Below are positions 43,701 to 52,622 of a DNA stretch of 64,000 bases, piece by piece. The position numbers were made by a program, and so were the translations under genes. Source of the DNA: AAA044-D11 sp965268275. GTDB taxonomy: Bacteria; Actinomycetota; Actinomycetes; Nanopelagicales; Nanopelagicaceae. The DNA is taken from NCBI GenBank assembly GCA_965268275.1, contig OZ254168.1:1178001-1242000 (forward strand), given 5' to 3'. Under the pieces are notes generated by a model. It did not search any database, was not told the DNA's origin, and was given only the letters and a program-made list of their open reading frames with translations. Position 1 is the first letter of the stretch, and each line of letters opens with the position of its first letter.

Positions 43701-44174
43701 ACGTTTTTCAACGAGATCAGTTCGAGTAAAACCAAAGTAAGAAAGACGTTCGATTAAATGTGCCATTGATACATCTTTATCAACCGCTAAATAAATAAGT
43801 TCTTCATTCAAGATGTCACTAACTATTGGCTGTAGTGCGCCACGGATAGAAGTAACAATTACTTTTGGTGGGTTAGCTGAATTAATTTTATGTAGCGCTT
43901 TTATCCGAGTTGTTACCGTGTCACTCTTAGGGCTCAATCGTTCGTGCGGAAGAGTTTCCCAGGCCGGAAAATTGATTACCTGATCACCGATGAAAGATTT
44001 AATTTCATCACTAAGTTCATCTGCGATTCGGGTAGAGGGCGCAATGATTAAAACTGGTGCACTCTTGCTTAAGCTGGCAAGAACGTAGGAGCGAAGTGAA
44101 TTTATGCAAACTATTTCCCCGCCATCTTGGGGCGGTGAAAACGCAAGATCTGGAAAGGCGGATAAAAGTGACAT
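40713..44174 (-). CDS. mfd: Transcription-repair coupling factor Mfd
   Basis: An 1153-residue translocase that removes stalled RNA polymerase and recruits UvrA. UvrB-like N-terminal domains are followed by the RNA-polymerase-interacting domain (PGDYVVHEQHGVGKYLEL), then the RecG-like motor with GDVGYGKTEIAIRAAFK and VDEEQRFGVEHKEEL, and the TRCF C-terminal domain. GGAGG lies 8 bases before the ATG at 44174; the open frame to 44210 is rejected. A bulged 9-bp hairpin (44203-44226) lies in the gap to the divergent ppc gene. Confidence 0.96.
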   Translation of the reverse strand: MSLLSAFPDLAFSPPQDGGEIVCINSLRSYVLASLSKSAPVLIIAPSTRIADELSDEIKSFIGDQVINFPAWETLPHERLSPKSDTVTTRIKALHKINSANPPKVIVTSIRGALQPIVSDILNEELIYLAVDKDVSMAHLIERLSYFGFTRTDLVEKRGDFAVRGGILDLFPSDHEHPIRLDFFGDSVEDIQYFHIADQRTYAAIADEVTIYPGRELLISDDVKVKAGYLAAEFPQLTEMAGKISEGICVEGMESIAALLKPEFKNLIEFLPSNYQVAVIDQPRIKSRAADLVATNEEFLEASWSNAAFGTSAPIDLTGVIASGGYSTFDEVQSKIVTANLKLWSVNPYTQNPDDLATAGAFDDYLDIPIYSGKLEVAIADITNWLANGYRIIFSASGIGILERYQALFRESELDGIQAITSSIEHGFINHSLKFALVTEKDISGQRTSSKDQARMPSRRKKAIDPIELRPGDYVVHEQHGVGKYLELVNRTVSGISREYLVIEYAASKRGQPADRLFVPTDTLEQITRYVGGEAPSVNRIGGSDWQNTKRRARKAVKQIAAELIQLYAARMSAPGYAFSPDTAWQGELESAFSYVETTDQLATIEEVKADMEKSHPMDRIVCGDVGYGKTEIAIRAAFKAVQDGKQVAVLVPTTLLVQQHLTTFNNRYTGFPVKVAGLSRFNTPKEGREILEGIKSGSVDVVIGTHRLLSKDVEFRDLGLVIVDEEQRFGVEHKEELKKTRTNVDVLSMSATPIPRTLEMAITGIREMSNITTPPEERHPVLTYVGPYDDKQVTAAIHRELLRDGQIFFIHNRVESIDGVVERLRKLVPEARIRVAHGQMGERELEDAILGFWERDFDILVCTTIIESGIDIPNANTLIVDRADTFGLSQLHQLRGRVGRSRERAYAYFLYSADKPLTEVAHDRLTTIATNTDLGSGMQVALKDLEIRGAGNLLGGEQSGHIAEVGFDLYMRMVGEAVEEYKTGFVPQNEDEGKFKECKVELPITAHIPVEYLASERLRLDIYRRMADAQNSEELDAIRGELVDRFGELPEDAENLMSVAHLRTMAKRFGLTEVVLQGKFLRLAPLTLPDSAIMRLNRIYPGSIVKVATSSVLVARTSTPNWIAGGEIVDTSVLPWTIEVLTSIVAPIKKLN

Positions 44175-44298
44175 TTCATCGCCTCCAGAACAACGCCAAA
44201 AGCCCCACATCCAATCTGGATGGGGGTGTTATGGGAGAAATTGTATTCAAGGATTTAATTCGTTTCGACCAGGGTTGAATACCTGTAATGATTAGCCA

Positions 44299-46917
44299 GT
44301 GAGCGAGCAGACAACACAATTTCAGGCTGATGACGCCGGGCTTCGTGCTGATGTGCGCCGATTGGGTGAATTGCTAGGAGAATCTCTGGTCCGCCAAGAA
44401 GGTAGCGAGCTATTTGAATTAGTCGAAAAGGTTCGTAAGGCAGTTCGCGAAGGTGGCGGAAGTGAAATTCTTGAAAACATTTCAGTTGATGAAAGCGTTC
44501 AACTTGTAAGGGCCTTTAGCAACTATTTCAACTTAGCAAATATTGCAGAACAAGTTCATAGAGCGCGAATCCTTTCAGATGAACGAAACAGTGGCGGCTC
44601 TTGGTTAACCAGAGCAGTAGATCGCATAATTGAAGTTCAGGCCGAAACTAAAGAATTTACTACAAAAGATATTCAGGGTTGGATAGATAATTTCTCGGTC
44701 CGCCCAGTTTTTACTGCGCACCCAACTGAAGCGGCTCGTCGTTCGGTGTTAAGCAAGATGAACACAATTGCAGATTTGCTAGATCAACCTGCGACTGCAA
44801 GACGTGATCGCAGACTTGCTGAAACTATTGATCTGCTCTGGGAGACCGATGAACTTAGATTGGGACGCCCTGAACCGTTAGATGAAGCGACTAATGCGCT
44901 TTATTATCTTGATGATTTGTTTAAGTTAACAATCCCTGAAGTCTTGGATGATTTTGCAAATGAGTTAAAGCGACTTGGTGTAGTTGTTTCCCCAACTTCA
45001 CGCCCCTTAAGTTTTGGAACCTGGATTGGTGGCGACCGTGATGGAAATCCAAACATCACAGCAAGCGTTACAACCGCTGCAATCACACTTCAGACCGGTC
45101 ACTTTATTCGTGCGCTTTCTGCAGCACTTGATCAACTTCGTCAAGCGCTGTCGGTTTCAACCCGAATCTCTGGAACTACCCCAGAACTAGTTGCTTCCGT
45201 TGAGAAAGATCTTGAACTTCTGCCAGAAATAGAAGAGCGCTTTCGCAGATTAAATGTTGAAGAACCATATCGGTTGAAGGCAACTGCAATCCGTCACCGT
45301 TTAATTCTCACACAGCGTCGACATGCAGTTGGCGGTCCACATGTTGCCGGACGTGATTATGAGAGCACAACACAACTCTTGGCTGATTTAAATCTGATGC
45401 GCGATTCACTTCTGGCTAACCGTGGTGAACTAATTGCTACTGGTTTACTTGAACGAATTATCCGCACCGTATCAAGCTTTGGTCTTACCCACGCAACGAT
45501 GGATATCCGTGAGCATTCCGATGCCCATCACCACGCACTTGCTCAAATAGATAGCGTTGGTTTAGAGAACTTACAGAACCTTGATGAAGCTGCGCGCAAC
45601 ACTGTAGATACCTTCATTGCGATCCGCGATTTGATTGCGAAATTTGGGCCAGAAGTTATCGAAACTTACATAATTTCTATGACCAAGTCGCATAAAGATG
45701 TTCTGGCCGCAGTTGAACTTTCTCGCATCACTGGACTTTTTGGAAAAGTTGGCTTTGCCCCACTTCTTGAAACTGTTGCTGAACTTCAGGCCGCTGACAC
45801 TATTTTAGATAACTTGCTATCCGACAAGAGCTATCGCGAACTTGTAACCATGCGAGCAAATGTGCAAGAAGTCATGCTGGGATATTCTGATTCGAATAAA
45901 GATGCTGGCATTGCAACTTCGCAATGGGAGATTCATAAAGCCCAACGAAAGCTCCGCGATGTTGCAATCAAACATGGTGTAACTCTTCGTTTATTCCACG
46001 GTCGTGGTGGATCTGTCGGACGTGGTGGTGGGCCAACATATGACGCGCTAATTGCATTACCTTGGGGATCAATTGATGGTCAGATAAAGATGACCGAGCA
46101 AGGTGAAGTTATCAGCGATAAATATGCTCTGCCTTCACTTGCTAGAGAGAATGTTGAGCTCGCACTTGCAGCAGCACTTGAAGCAACAGTTTTGAATCGT
46201 GCCCCACGCCAGAGCCCACAAGCACTTGCAAACTGGGGTTCATGTATGGATGTTGTCAGTGAGAGCGCATTTAAAACTTATCGCAAACTAATTGATCACC
46301 CAGATCTGCCTGCATATTTCTATGCTTCAACTCCGGTAGAACAACTTGGTGAAATGTTCTTAGGTTCAAGACCTTCGCGCAGACCAGATTCTGCAAGCGG
46401 CCTATCTTCACTTCGCGCTATTCCGTGGGTTTTTGGTTGGACCCAATCTCGACAGATTGTTCCTGGTTGGTTTGGTGTTGGTTCTGGATTAAAGGCAGCT
46501 CGCGAAAACGGTAAGTCCGATGTTCTCGCCGAGATGTTGAAAGATTGGCACTTCTTCCGCACTTTCGTAAGCAATGTTGAGATGACACTGGCTAAGACAG
46601 ATTTAGTTATGGCCCGTAAATATGTGAAGACTTTGGTAGATCCAACCTTGCATCATTTCTTAGACACAATCGAAGCCGAATTCGAACTAACTAAAGCTGA
46701 GATTCTGCTTTTAACAGCGAAGCAAGAATTGCTTGGCGAGCAGCCAATCCTTGCCCGCACCTTGCAAGTTCGGGATGCTTATTTGGCTCCGTTACATCTG
46801 TTGCAAATTACGCTGCTGCATAAAGTCAGAAACGATAAGGGCGTTGATCCACTCATTAGACGAGCGCTGTTATTGACGATTAACGGTATTGCTGCTGGCT
46901 TGCGCAATACTGGTTGA
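44299..46917 (+). CDS. ppc: Phosphoenolpyruvate carboxylase
   Basis: An 872-residue anaplerotic enzyme making oxaloacetate from PEP and bicarbonate. The catalytic His in AHPTEAARRSVL (about 144), the PEP-binding GYSDSNKDAGIATSQW and the glycine loop FHGRGGSVGRGGGP are intact, and the C-terminal RNTG is conserved. The start is a GTG with TAATGA 7 bases ahead. It diverges from mfd and converges on pth with one base between the stops. Confidence 0.97.
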   Translation: MSEQTTQFQADDAGLRADVRRLGELLGESLVRQEGSELFELVEKVRKAVREGGGSEILENISVDESVQLVRAFSNYFNLANIAEQVHRARILSDERNSGGSWLTRAVDRIIEVQAETKEFTTKDIQGWIDNFSVRPVFTAHPTEAARRSVLSKMNTIADLLDQPATARRDRRLAETIDLLWETDELRLGRPEPLDEATNALYYLDDLFKLTIPEVLDDFANELKRLGVVVSPTSRPLSFGTWIGGDRDGNPNITASVTTAAITLQTGHFIRALSAALDQLRQALSVSTRISGTTPELVASVEKDLELLPEIEERFRRLNVEEPYRLKATAIRHRLILTQRRHAVGGPHVAGRDYESTTQLLADLNLMRDSLLANRGELIATGLLERIIRTVSSFGLTHATMDIREHSDAHHHALAQIDSVGLENLQNLDEAARNTVDTFIAIRDLIAKFGPEVIETYIISMTKSHKDVLAAVELSRITGLFGKVGFAPLLETVAELQAADTILDNLLSDKSYRELVTMRANVQEVMLGYSDSNKDAGIATSQWEIHKAQRKLRDVAIKHGVTLRLFHGRGGSVGRGGGPTYDALIALPWGSIDGQIKMTEQGEVISDKYALPSLARENVELALAAALEATVLNRAPRQSPQALANWGSCMDVVSESAFKTYRKLIDHPDLPAYFYASTPVEQLGEMFLGSRPSRRPDSASGLSSLRAIPWVFGWTQSRQIVPGWFGVGSGLKAARENGKSDVLAEMLKDWHFFRTFVSNVEMTLAKTDLVMARKYVKTLVDPTLHHFLDTIEAEFELTKAEILLLTAKQELLGEQPILARTLQVRDAYLAPLHLLQITLLHKVRNDKGVDPLIRRALLLTINGIAAGLRNTG

Positions 46918-46918
46918 T

Positions 46919-47485
46919 TTACTTATTAAATTCCTGTTGCGCATAATCCAAACCTTTTTCAATTAGCCGTTCAATTGCAAGGGCGCCTCTGGCAAGAAAA
47001 TCAGGAAGTTCTTTCTTCTCTGGTTGGCTAAATGGTTTCAAGACATAATCTGCAGGATCAATTGGTGCCTGCGGTCTTCCGATTCCCATTCGTAGTCGGT
47101 AGTAATCAGGAGATGCAAAGTTAGTGGTTAGTGATTTCAAACCATTGTGGCCATTATCCCCGCCACCTATTTTGATTCTAATTGTGTTGAAATCAATATC
47201 TAATTCATCGTGAATAACAATTAAATTAGCTGGTGCAATTTTGTAAAAATCTGCGAGGGCTTTAGTAGGTGCACCGCTCTCATTCATGTAGCTAAGAGTT
47301 TTTGCTAGAACTACTGATTTGCCAGCGACTCGAATATCCGCGATCTGAGTCTTTGATTTGTGATTTGAAAACTTAACGTCAGAGGCCAGATAGTCGATAA
47401 CCATCTGGCCTATGTTGTGACGAGTAGATGCATATTGATCGCCTGGGTTACCTAGTCCGAGAACTAACCAGCGATCGCTATTCAT
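46919..47485 (-). CDS. pth: Peptidyl-tRNA hydrolase
   Basis: A 188-residue enzyme that frees tRNA from drop-off peptidyl-tRNA. GLGNPGDQYASTRHNIGQMV carries the catalytic His; SYMNESGAP, IHDELDIDF and GGGDNGHNGLKS complete the active site. It follows rplY by 16 bases, the usual rplY-pth pairing. Confidence 0.96.
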   Translation of the reverse strand: MNSDRWLVLGLGNPGDQYASTRHNIGQMVIDYLASDVKFSNHKSKTQIADIRVAGKSVVLAKTLSYMNESGAPTKALADFYKIAPANLIVIHDELDIDFNTIRIKIGGGDNGHNGLKSLTTNFASPDYYRLRMGIGRPQAPIDPADYVLKPFSQPEKKELPDFLARGALAIERLIEKGLDYAQQEFNK

Positions 47486-47501
47486 GCGTTGGTTTTGCTA
47501 A

Positions 47502-48122
47502 TTACTCTTTTGCGGCTTCAGCAGCAGGTGCAGCAGCGCCATCTGCAGGTGCAGCAGCTTCAGCTGTAGGAACTTCTTCAACAACTGTTGAGCGTTCTGA
47601 AAGGTGAATAACTGGCATGTTTGGTTCTGAAACAAGAGTTACGCCAGCAGGAAGAACTACATCTGATGCATAACGAGATTCGCCAGCCATCATTCCATCC
47701 ATATTCAATTCTAGGAATTGTGGAATCGAAGTAGCTTCTGCTTCAACTTCAACTGTGTTGTGCATGTGTTCAAGAATTCCATCAACGTCGTGCTTACCAG
47801 TTGTGTGAACTGGAACTTCAACTTTAACGCGCTCACCGCGGCGAACGATTACTAAGTCGATGTGTGCAAGAACTCCGGTTAGTGGATTTCTTGTAACAGA
47901 CTTTGGAAGAGTTAGTTCGGTCTTGCCATCAACAACAACGTCGAGCAGAACGTTTGCACTCTTAAGTGCTGCGCCTAGTTCGCGTAGTGGAAGTGCAACG
48001 TGTTGTGGTGCTTCACCGTGACCATAAATTACAGCAGGAACATTTCCGGCACGACGATCGCGACGTGATGCGCCTTTACCGAATTCGGTGCGCTTTGTTG
48101 CATTAATAGTAATTTCAGCCAT
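47502..48122 (-). CDS. rplY: 50S ribosomal protein L25 (CTC family)
   Basis: A 206-residue protein: the N-terminal 5S-rRNA-binding L25 domain (about 1-92, with RTEFGKGASRRDRRAGNVPAV) and the C-terminal CTC/TL5 beta domain. An Ala/Pro-rich tail (about 185-206) follows. It is the third gene of glmU-prs-rplY-pth. Confidence 0.96.
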   Translation of the reverse strand: MAEITINATKRTEFGKGASRRDRRAGNVPAVIYGHGEAPQHVALPLRELGAALKSANVLLDVVVDGKTELTLPKSVTRNPLTGVLAHIDLVIVRRGERVKVEVPVHTTGKHDVDGILEHMHNTVEVEAEATSIPQFLELNMDGMMAGESRYASDVVLPAGVTLVSEPNMPVIHLSERSTVVEEVPTAEAAAPADGAAAPAAEAAKE

Positions 48123-48253
48123 TTGCTTCTCTCTCTATCCAAATCGTTAATGTAGCAACGTCCGAGGAGAGCCAAGCCGTCGATTACGGATTTTTAATCC
48201 CTCGCCGGAACGAGTGGCTAGGTTATCTAACCTTTCTCAAAAAGAGAAATTGT

Positions 48254-49234
48254 TTAGGAGTGGCCGTCGAAGAGGCTGGTTACCGAACCATCTTCGAAGA
48301 CCTCGCGGATAGCGCGGGCCAGAAGTGGTGCGATTGGCAAGATTGTTAAGCCATCGAAGCGAGAATCTTCAGGGATCGGCAAGGTGTCGGTTACGACTAC
48401 TTCGCTGACATTTGATGCCTTAAGTCGCTCAACTGCTGGTCCGGAAAATACTGCGTGAGTGGCCGCGATGATTACATCCTTCGCGCCCTCAGCATAAAGT
48501 GCATCAACGGCCTTGGTAATTGTTCCGGCGGTATCGATCATGTCATCAATAACTACGCAGGTCTGGCCCTTTACATCACCAACAACTTTGCCGGTCGAAG
48601 ATTCATTTGGAATACGTGGATCGCGCATCTTGTGAATGAAAGCGATTGGGCAACCACCAAGAAGATCTGACCAACGCTCGGCTACGCGAACTCGTCCAGA
48701 GTCAGGTGAAACAATTGTTAACTTGCTGCGATCAACTTTGCTTCCGACATAATTTGTTAGCAGTGGAAGTGCAAAGAGATGATCTACTGGACCATCAAAG
48801 AATCCTTGAATTTGTGAGGTATGAAGATCAACAACCATCAAACGATCAGCGCCAGCAGTCTTAAATAAATCTGCCATCAGTCTTGCTGAAATTGGTTCGC
48901 GGCCGCGATGCTTCTTATCTTGACGGGCGTAACCATAGAAAGGTGCGACAACTGTAATTCTTTTTGCAGATGCGCGCTTAAGGGCATCAACCATAATTAA
49001 TTGCTCCATTATTTGCTTATTAACTGGAGCGCAGTGCGATTGAATTACGAAGGCATCGCTTCCGCGAACACTCTCTTCGAAACGAACAAATATTTCACCA
49101 TTTGCAAAGTCATATGCAGATGTTGGTGTGATTGGAATACCAAGTTCGGCGGCGACACCTTCAGCTAACTCTGGATATCCACGACCAGTAAAAATTCTTA
49201 GTCGTTTCTCCGAAGTGAGGCGAAGTTCGCTCAT
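48254..49234 (-). CDS. prs: Ribose-phosphate pyrophosphokinase
   Basis: A 326-residue PRPP synthase. The flexible loop APFYGYARQDKKHRGREPI, the metal-binding VVDLHTSQIQGFF and the PRPP-binding CVVIDDMIDTAGTI are intact. It supplies PRPP for nucleotides, His and Trp. GGGAG lies 9 bases before the ATG. The 13-base gap to glmU implies a shared transcript. The 131-base gap after it contains small hairpins but no clear terminator. Confidence 0.97.
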   Translation of the reverse strand: MSELRLTSEKRLRIFTGRGYPELAEGVAAELGIPITPTSAYDFANGEIFVRFEESVRGSDAFVIQSHCAPVNKQIMEQLIMVDALKRASAKRITVVAPFYGYARQDKKHRGREPISARLMADLFKTAGADRLMVVDLHTSQIQGFFDGPVDHLFALPLLTNYVGSKVDRSKLTIVSPDSGRVRVAERWSDLLGGCPIAFIHKMRDPRIPNESSTGKVVGDVKGQTCVVIDDMIDTAGTITKAVDALYAEGAKDVIIAATHAVFSGPAVERLKASNVSEVVVTDTLPIPEDSRFDGLTILPIAPLLARAIREVFEDGSVTSLFDGHS

Positions 49235-49246
49235 GTCTTAGCTCCC

Positions 49247-50713
49247 TTATTCCGAGGTTTCGCTAGCGCCTGCAGCTTTTGCTGCCTGCGCAGATTTTGT
49301 TCCGGATCGCTTTCGTAGCACCCAGCCCAGAATATTACGTTGTTTAGATCTTGCAACACCCATGGCTCCGGCAGGAACATCATCAGTAATTACCGACCCA
49401 GCCGCAGTGTATGCGCCATCCCCGATTGAAACCGGCGCAACTAACATGGTGTCGCTTCCGATTCGGACTTCGTCGCCAATTTTTGTCTTGTGTTTTTCAA
49501 CGCCGTCATAATTTACGAAGACGGTGGCTGCGCCAATATTTGTTCCTGAACCAATTTCAGCATCCCCAACATATGAAAGGTGTGGCACCTTTGTGCCTTC
49601 GCCAATTGTTGAATTCTTAATTTCAACATAGGCACCAACCTTGGCCCCAGCTGCAAGCACGGTATCAGCACGTAAATATGAATATGGACCAACCTTGGCA
49701 TCGCCACCAATTTCGCAATCAACACAATTAGATTCGATAACAGATGCGCCGCCGGCAACTTTTACATTCATTAAAGTTGTGCGCGGTCCGATAATTGCTT
49801 TAGCACCAACAGTTGTGGTCCCAGCAAGCCAACTCTCCGGGAAAATAGTTGCGTCGGCTGCAATAGTTACATTTGTATCAATCCAAGTTGTTGTTGGATC
49901 TACGATTTCTACACCATTTAACATATGTTGGTAATTGATTCGATCGCGCATAATCGCAGCACAATCTGCAAGTTGCGAACGATTATTGATACCTAGCGTT
50001 TCACTGTAATCATTTGAAAGAATTGCGGCCGCCTTGCCACCGGCTGCTTTGATATCTGCAATCACATCAGTTAAATAGAGTTCGCCCTGCGAATTATTGC
50101 TCTTCAACTTTGCAACACTTGCTCGGAGTGCATCAATATCAAAGAGATAGACGCCGGTATTTATCTCATCGATTAATTTAATTTCTTCAGATGCGTCACG
50201 CTCTTCAACGATAGCGACAATTTCGCCAGCTTCATTCCGCAAGATTCGGCCGTAACCTGTTGGGTCTGGAAATTCTGCAGTTAGAACTGAAACCACGTTT
50301 TTTGCTTCACTGTGCGCTGCAATAAATTCGGCAAGGGTCTCGCTGCGAAGAAGTGGGGTATCTCCGGCACAAATCAAAACGGTGCCACTGGCCTTCAAAT
50401 CGGCGAGCGCCAATTGCACTGCGTGCCCGGTCCCATTTCGTTCTGCTTGAAATACTGAAATCGAATTAGGTGCAATCTGCTTAATGTGTGGTTCTACCGC
50501 TTCGCGGCCAGCGCCAACAACAACGCGCAACTGCCCAGGATTTAACTTAACTATTTGAGATAAGACATGATCGATAATTGTTTTGCCGGCAATAAAATGT
50601 AAGACCTTAGGGGTTTGAGACTTCATGCGAGTTCCCTCGCCAGCGGCCAAAACAATTGCTACATATAACTTTGCTGAATCTAATTTGGCAGAAGAGTCGA
50701 CTGACTTGTTCAA
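49247..50713 (-). CDS. glmU: Bifunctional GlmU uridyltransferase/acetyltransferase
   Basis: A 488-residue enzyme making UDP-GlcNAc for peptidoglycan. The N-terminal pyrophosphorylase starts with VLAAGEGTRMKS; the C-terminal half is a left-handed beta helix with hexapeptide repeats and the acetyltransferase His region (EIGSGTNIGAATVFVNYDG). AAGGAG lies 6 bases before the TTG at 50713; a TTG 6 bases upstream directly abuts that Shine-Dalgarno and is less likely. tRNA-Gln lies 29 bases upstream. Confidence 0.95.
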   Translation of the reverse strand: MNKSVDSSAKLDSAKLYVAIVLAAGEGTRMKSQTPKVLHFIAGKTIIDHVLSQIVKLNPGQLRVVVGAGREAVEPHIKQIAPNSISVFQAERNGTGHAVQLALADLKASGTVLICAGDTPLLRSETLAEFIAAHSEAKNVVSVLTAEFPDPTGYGRILRNEAGEIVAIVEERDASEEIKLIDEINTGVYLFDIDALRASVAKLKSNNSQGELYLTDVIADIKAAGGKAAAILSNDYSETLGINNRSQLADCAAIMRDRINYQHMLNGVEIVDPTTTWIDTNVTIAADATIFPESWLAGTTTVGAKAIIGPRTTLMNVKVAGGASVIESNCVDCEIGGDAKVGPYSYLRADTVLAAGAKVGAYVEIKNSTIGEGTKVPHLSYVGDAEIGSGTNIGAATVFVNYDGVEKHKTKIGDEVRIGSDTMLVAPVSIGDGAYTAAGSVITDDVPAGAMGVARSKQRNILGWVLRKRSGTKSAQAAKAAGASETSE

Positions 50714-50741
50714 GTCCAACTCCTTCCGATTCGGATTAAGG

Positions 50742-50816
50742 TGGCTCCGCCACCAGGTATCGATCCTGGACCCTGGGCTTCAAAGGCCCATGTGCTAGCC
50801 ACTACACAATGGCGGA
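50742..50816 (-). tRNA. tRNA-Gln (UUG)
   Basis: A 75-base gene including encoded CCA. The acceptor TCCGCCA pairs with TGGCGGA, G is the discriminator base, the anticodon stem TGGGC/GCCCA holds the loop CTTTGAA (anticodon UUG), and the T arm CCAGG-ATCGATA-CCTGG is intact. It lies between ispE and glmU as in mycobacteria. Confidence 0.96.
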
Positions 50817-50865
50817 ACCTGAATTGTCCCCTATAACTATCGATACCACCAAACTTCAAAGCGTT

Positions 50866-51786
50866 TTACACCGTTTCTATAACCCGCGCCCCATGCACCG
50901 GCCCACTCGCCCGCACCACTCCAGCCACAACTCCACTAGAACTTAGCGCAACTGTTAAATCCATTGATTTCTCTTCATCCTCAACTAAAAATGCAACTGT
51001 CGGTCCAGAACCAGAAACGATGCTTCCCAATGCGCCGTAATCACGACCAACATCTAAAACTAAACGAAGCGCTGGACGCAATGAACATGCAGCTGCTTGT
51101 AAATCATTTGAAAGCGCTGCACCAAGTGCAACTGGATCGCCGGCACGAAGTGCTTGCATCATCGAATCACTAACTTGAGGACTTGCAATATCTAAACCTT
51201 CACGCAATCGATCACACTCTTGATAAACCGCTGGAGTTGAAAGTCCTTGACCTGATAGCGCTAATACCCAGTGATAATTTCCACGACTTAGCGCTGGCGT
51301 CAGTTGATCACCGCGCCCTCGACCGATTGAAATTCCACCAGAAATTCCAAATGGCACATCACTTCCAAGTTGTGCCGCGATTGCTTCCATTTCATCTCGG
51401 GATAATCCAATTTCAAAGAGCGCATCCATCGCAACAATTACTCCTGCGGCATCAGCGCTGCCACCAGCCATTCCGCCTGCTACTGGAATTTCTTTCTTTA
51501 AATGAATAGCCAGGTCGGTTGAGAGGTCATATTTTTCTGCCATTAATTTCGCTGCGCGCATAGCTAAGTTCTCATCATCAACCGGAACTCCATTAGAAGT
51601 TGCACCTGAAAGTGTTAACGAAGTTCCAGAATTCTCTGGAGCATGTTTAAGTGTTACATCATCAAAGAGTGAGATTGCTTGGAAGACAGTTGTAACTTCA
51701 TGAAAACCATCAGCGCCTAACGGGCCAACCGCAAGTTGTAAATTTATCTTGGCCGGAACTCGGACAACTACGCCACGGGTAATCAT
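50866..51786 (-). CDS. ispE: 4-diphosphocytidyl-2-C-methyl-D-erythritol kinase
   Basis: A 306-residue GHMP kinase of the methylerythritol phosphate route. VPAKINLQLAVGPLGADGFH near the N-terminus, the ATP loop PVAGGMAGGSADAAGVI (about 103-119) and the C-terminal GSGPTVAFLV are present. Its ATG overlaps the rsmA stop as ATGA. Confidence 0.95.
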   Translation of the reverse strand: MITRGVVVRVPAKINLQLAVGPLGADGFHEVTTVFQAISLFDDVTLKHAPENSGTSLTLSGATSNGVPVDDENLAMRAAKLMAEKYDLSTDLAIHLKKEIPVAGGMAGGSADAAGVIVAMDALFEIGLSRDEMEAIAAQLGSDVPFGISGGISIGRGRGDQLTPALSRGNYHWVLALSGQGLSTPAVYQECDRLREGLDIASPQVSDSMMQALRAGDPVALGAALSNDLQAAACSLRPALRLVLDVGRDYGALGSIVSGSGPTVAFLVEDEEKSMDLTVALSSSGVVAGVVRASGPVHGARVIETV

Positions 51787-52622
51787 TTAGAAAGCGTAAT
51801 CGCAATCTTTATAAAATCTGCTAGATCTAAGGACTCACCGCGAATTGTTGGGTCAATGTCGCTAGCTTCAATTATCGAACTTGCAGCCGCGCTTCCACCA
51901 CACATATCGCTAAGTGCAGCCCGCATCATCTTTCGACGTTGCGCAAAAGCCGCATCAATTATCTTGAAGACCACCTTACGCATTGCTTCATCGCCGGCAC
52001 TTTGATGGCGGACAAACCTAACCAGAGAGGAATCAACATTTGGCACTGGCCAGAAGATTGAACGACTTACAGTTCCAGCAGATGTTAAATCTGCCCACCA
52101 AGTCGCCTTCACTGAAGGACTTCCGTAAGTTTTGCTATTTGGTTTAGCAACTAGGCGATCTGCAACTTCGCTCTGAACCATTACGACACCAGATCGAAGG
52201 GTCGGAAATAATTCAAGGTAGCGAAGCAATACTGGAACCGAAACGTTATATGGAAGATTTGCAACAAGAACAGTTGGCTCAATCGGAAGTGTTGAGATGT
52301 TCATTGCATCTTCATTGATAATTGTTAACTTGCTGATATCAAAACCATGGCGCTTGGCAGTTTCTGGAAGCTCGGTTGCGAGGCGATCATCAATTTCTAT
52401 TGCAATTACTTCTTTTGCAGATTCCATCATTGCCAATGTGAGCGAACCTAAGCCTGGCCCAATTTCTAGCGCTACATCTTCTGTTCCAACATCAGCACTC
52501 TTAACTATCTTGCGACAGGTATTTGCATCGACCACAAAGTTTTGACCAAGTTTTTTTGTTGGCCGAACCCCGATACGTTCTGCAATCTCCCGGATTTCGG
52601 CTGCGCCAATTAAGTTACTCAT
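51783..52622 (-). CDS. rsmA: 16S rRNA dimethyladenosine transferase (RsmA/KsgA)
   Basis: A 279-residue SAM-dependent enzyme that dimethylates two adjacent adenines near the 3' end of 16S rRNA. KKLGQNFVVD, the SAM loop ALEIGPGLGSLT, and the catalytic NLPYNVSVPVLLR are intact. The start ATG follows the tatD stop directly (TAAATG). Confidence 0.96.
   Translation of the reverse strand: MSNLIGAAEIREIAERIGVRPTKKLGQNFVVDANTCRKIVKSADVGTEDVALEIGPGLGSLTLAMMESAKEVIAIEIDDRLATELPETAKRHGFDISKLTIINEDAMNISTLPIEPTVLVANLPYNVSVPVLLRYLELFPTLRSGVVMVQSEVADRLVAKPNSKTYGSPSVKATWWADLTSAGTVSRSIFWPVPNVDSSLVRFVRHQSAGDEAMRKVVFKIIDAAFAQRRKMMRAALSDMCGGSAAASSIIEASDIDPTIRGESLDLADFIKIAITLSK

Noticed and set aside
44203..44226. 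Bulged 9-bp hairpin between mfd and ppc
   Set aside because: It lies between divergent starts, has no T-run and is short. Probably part of a leader, with no clear function.
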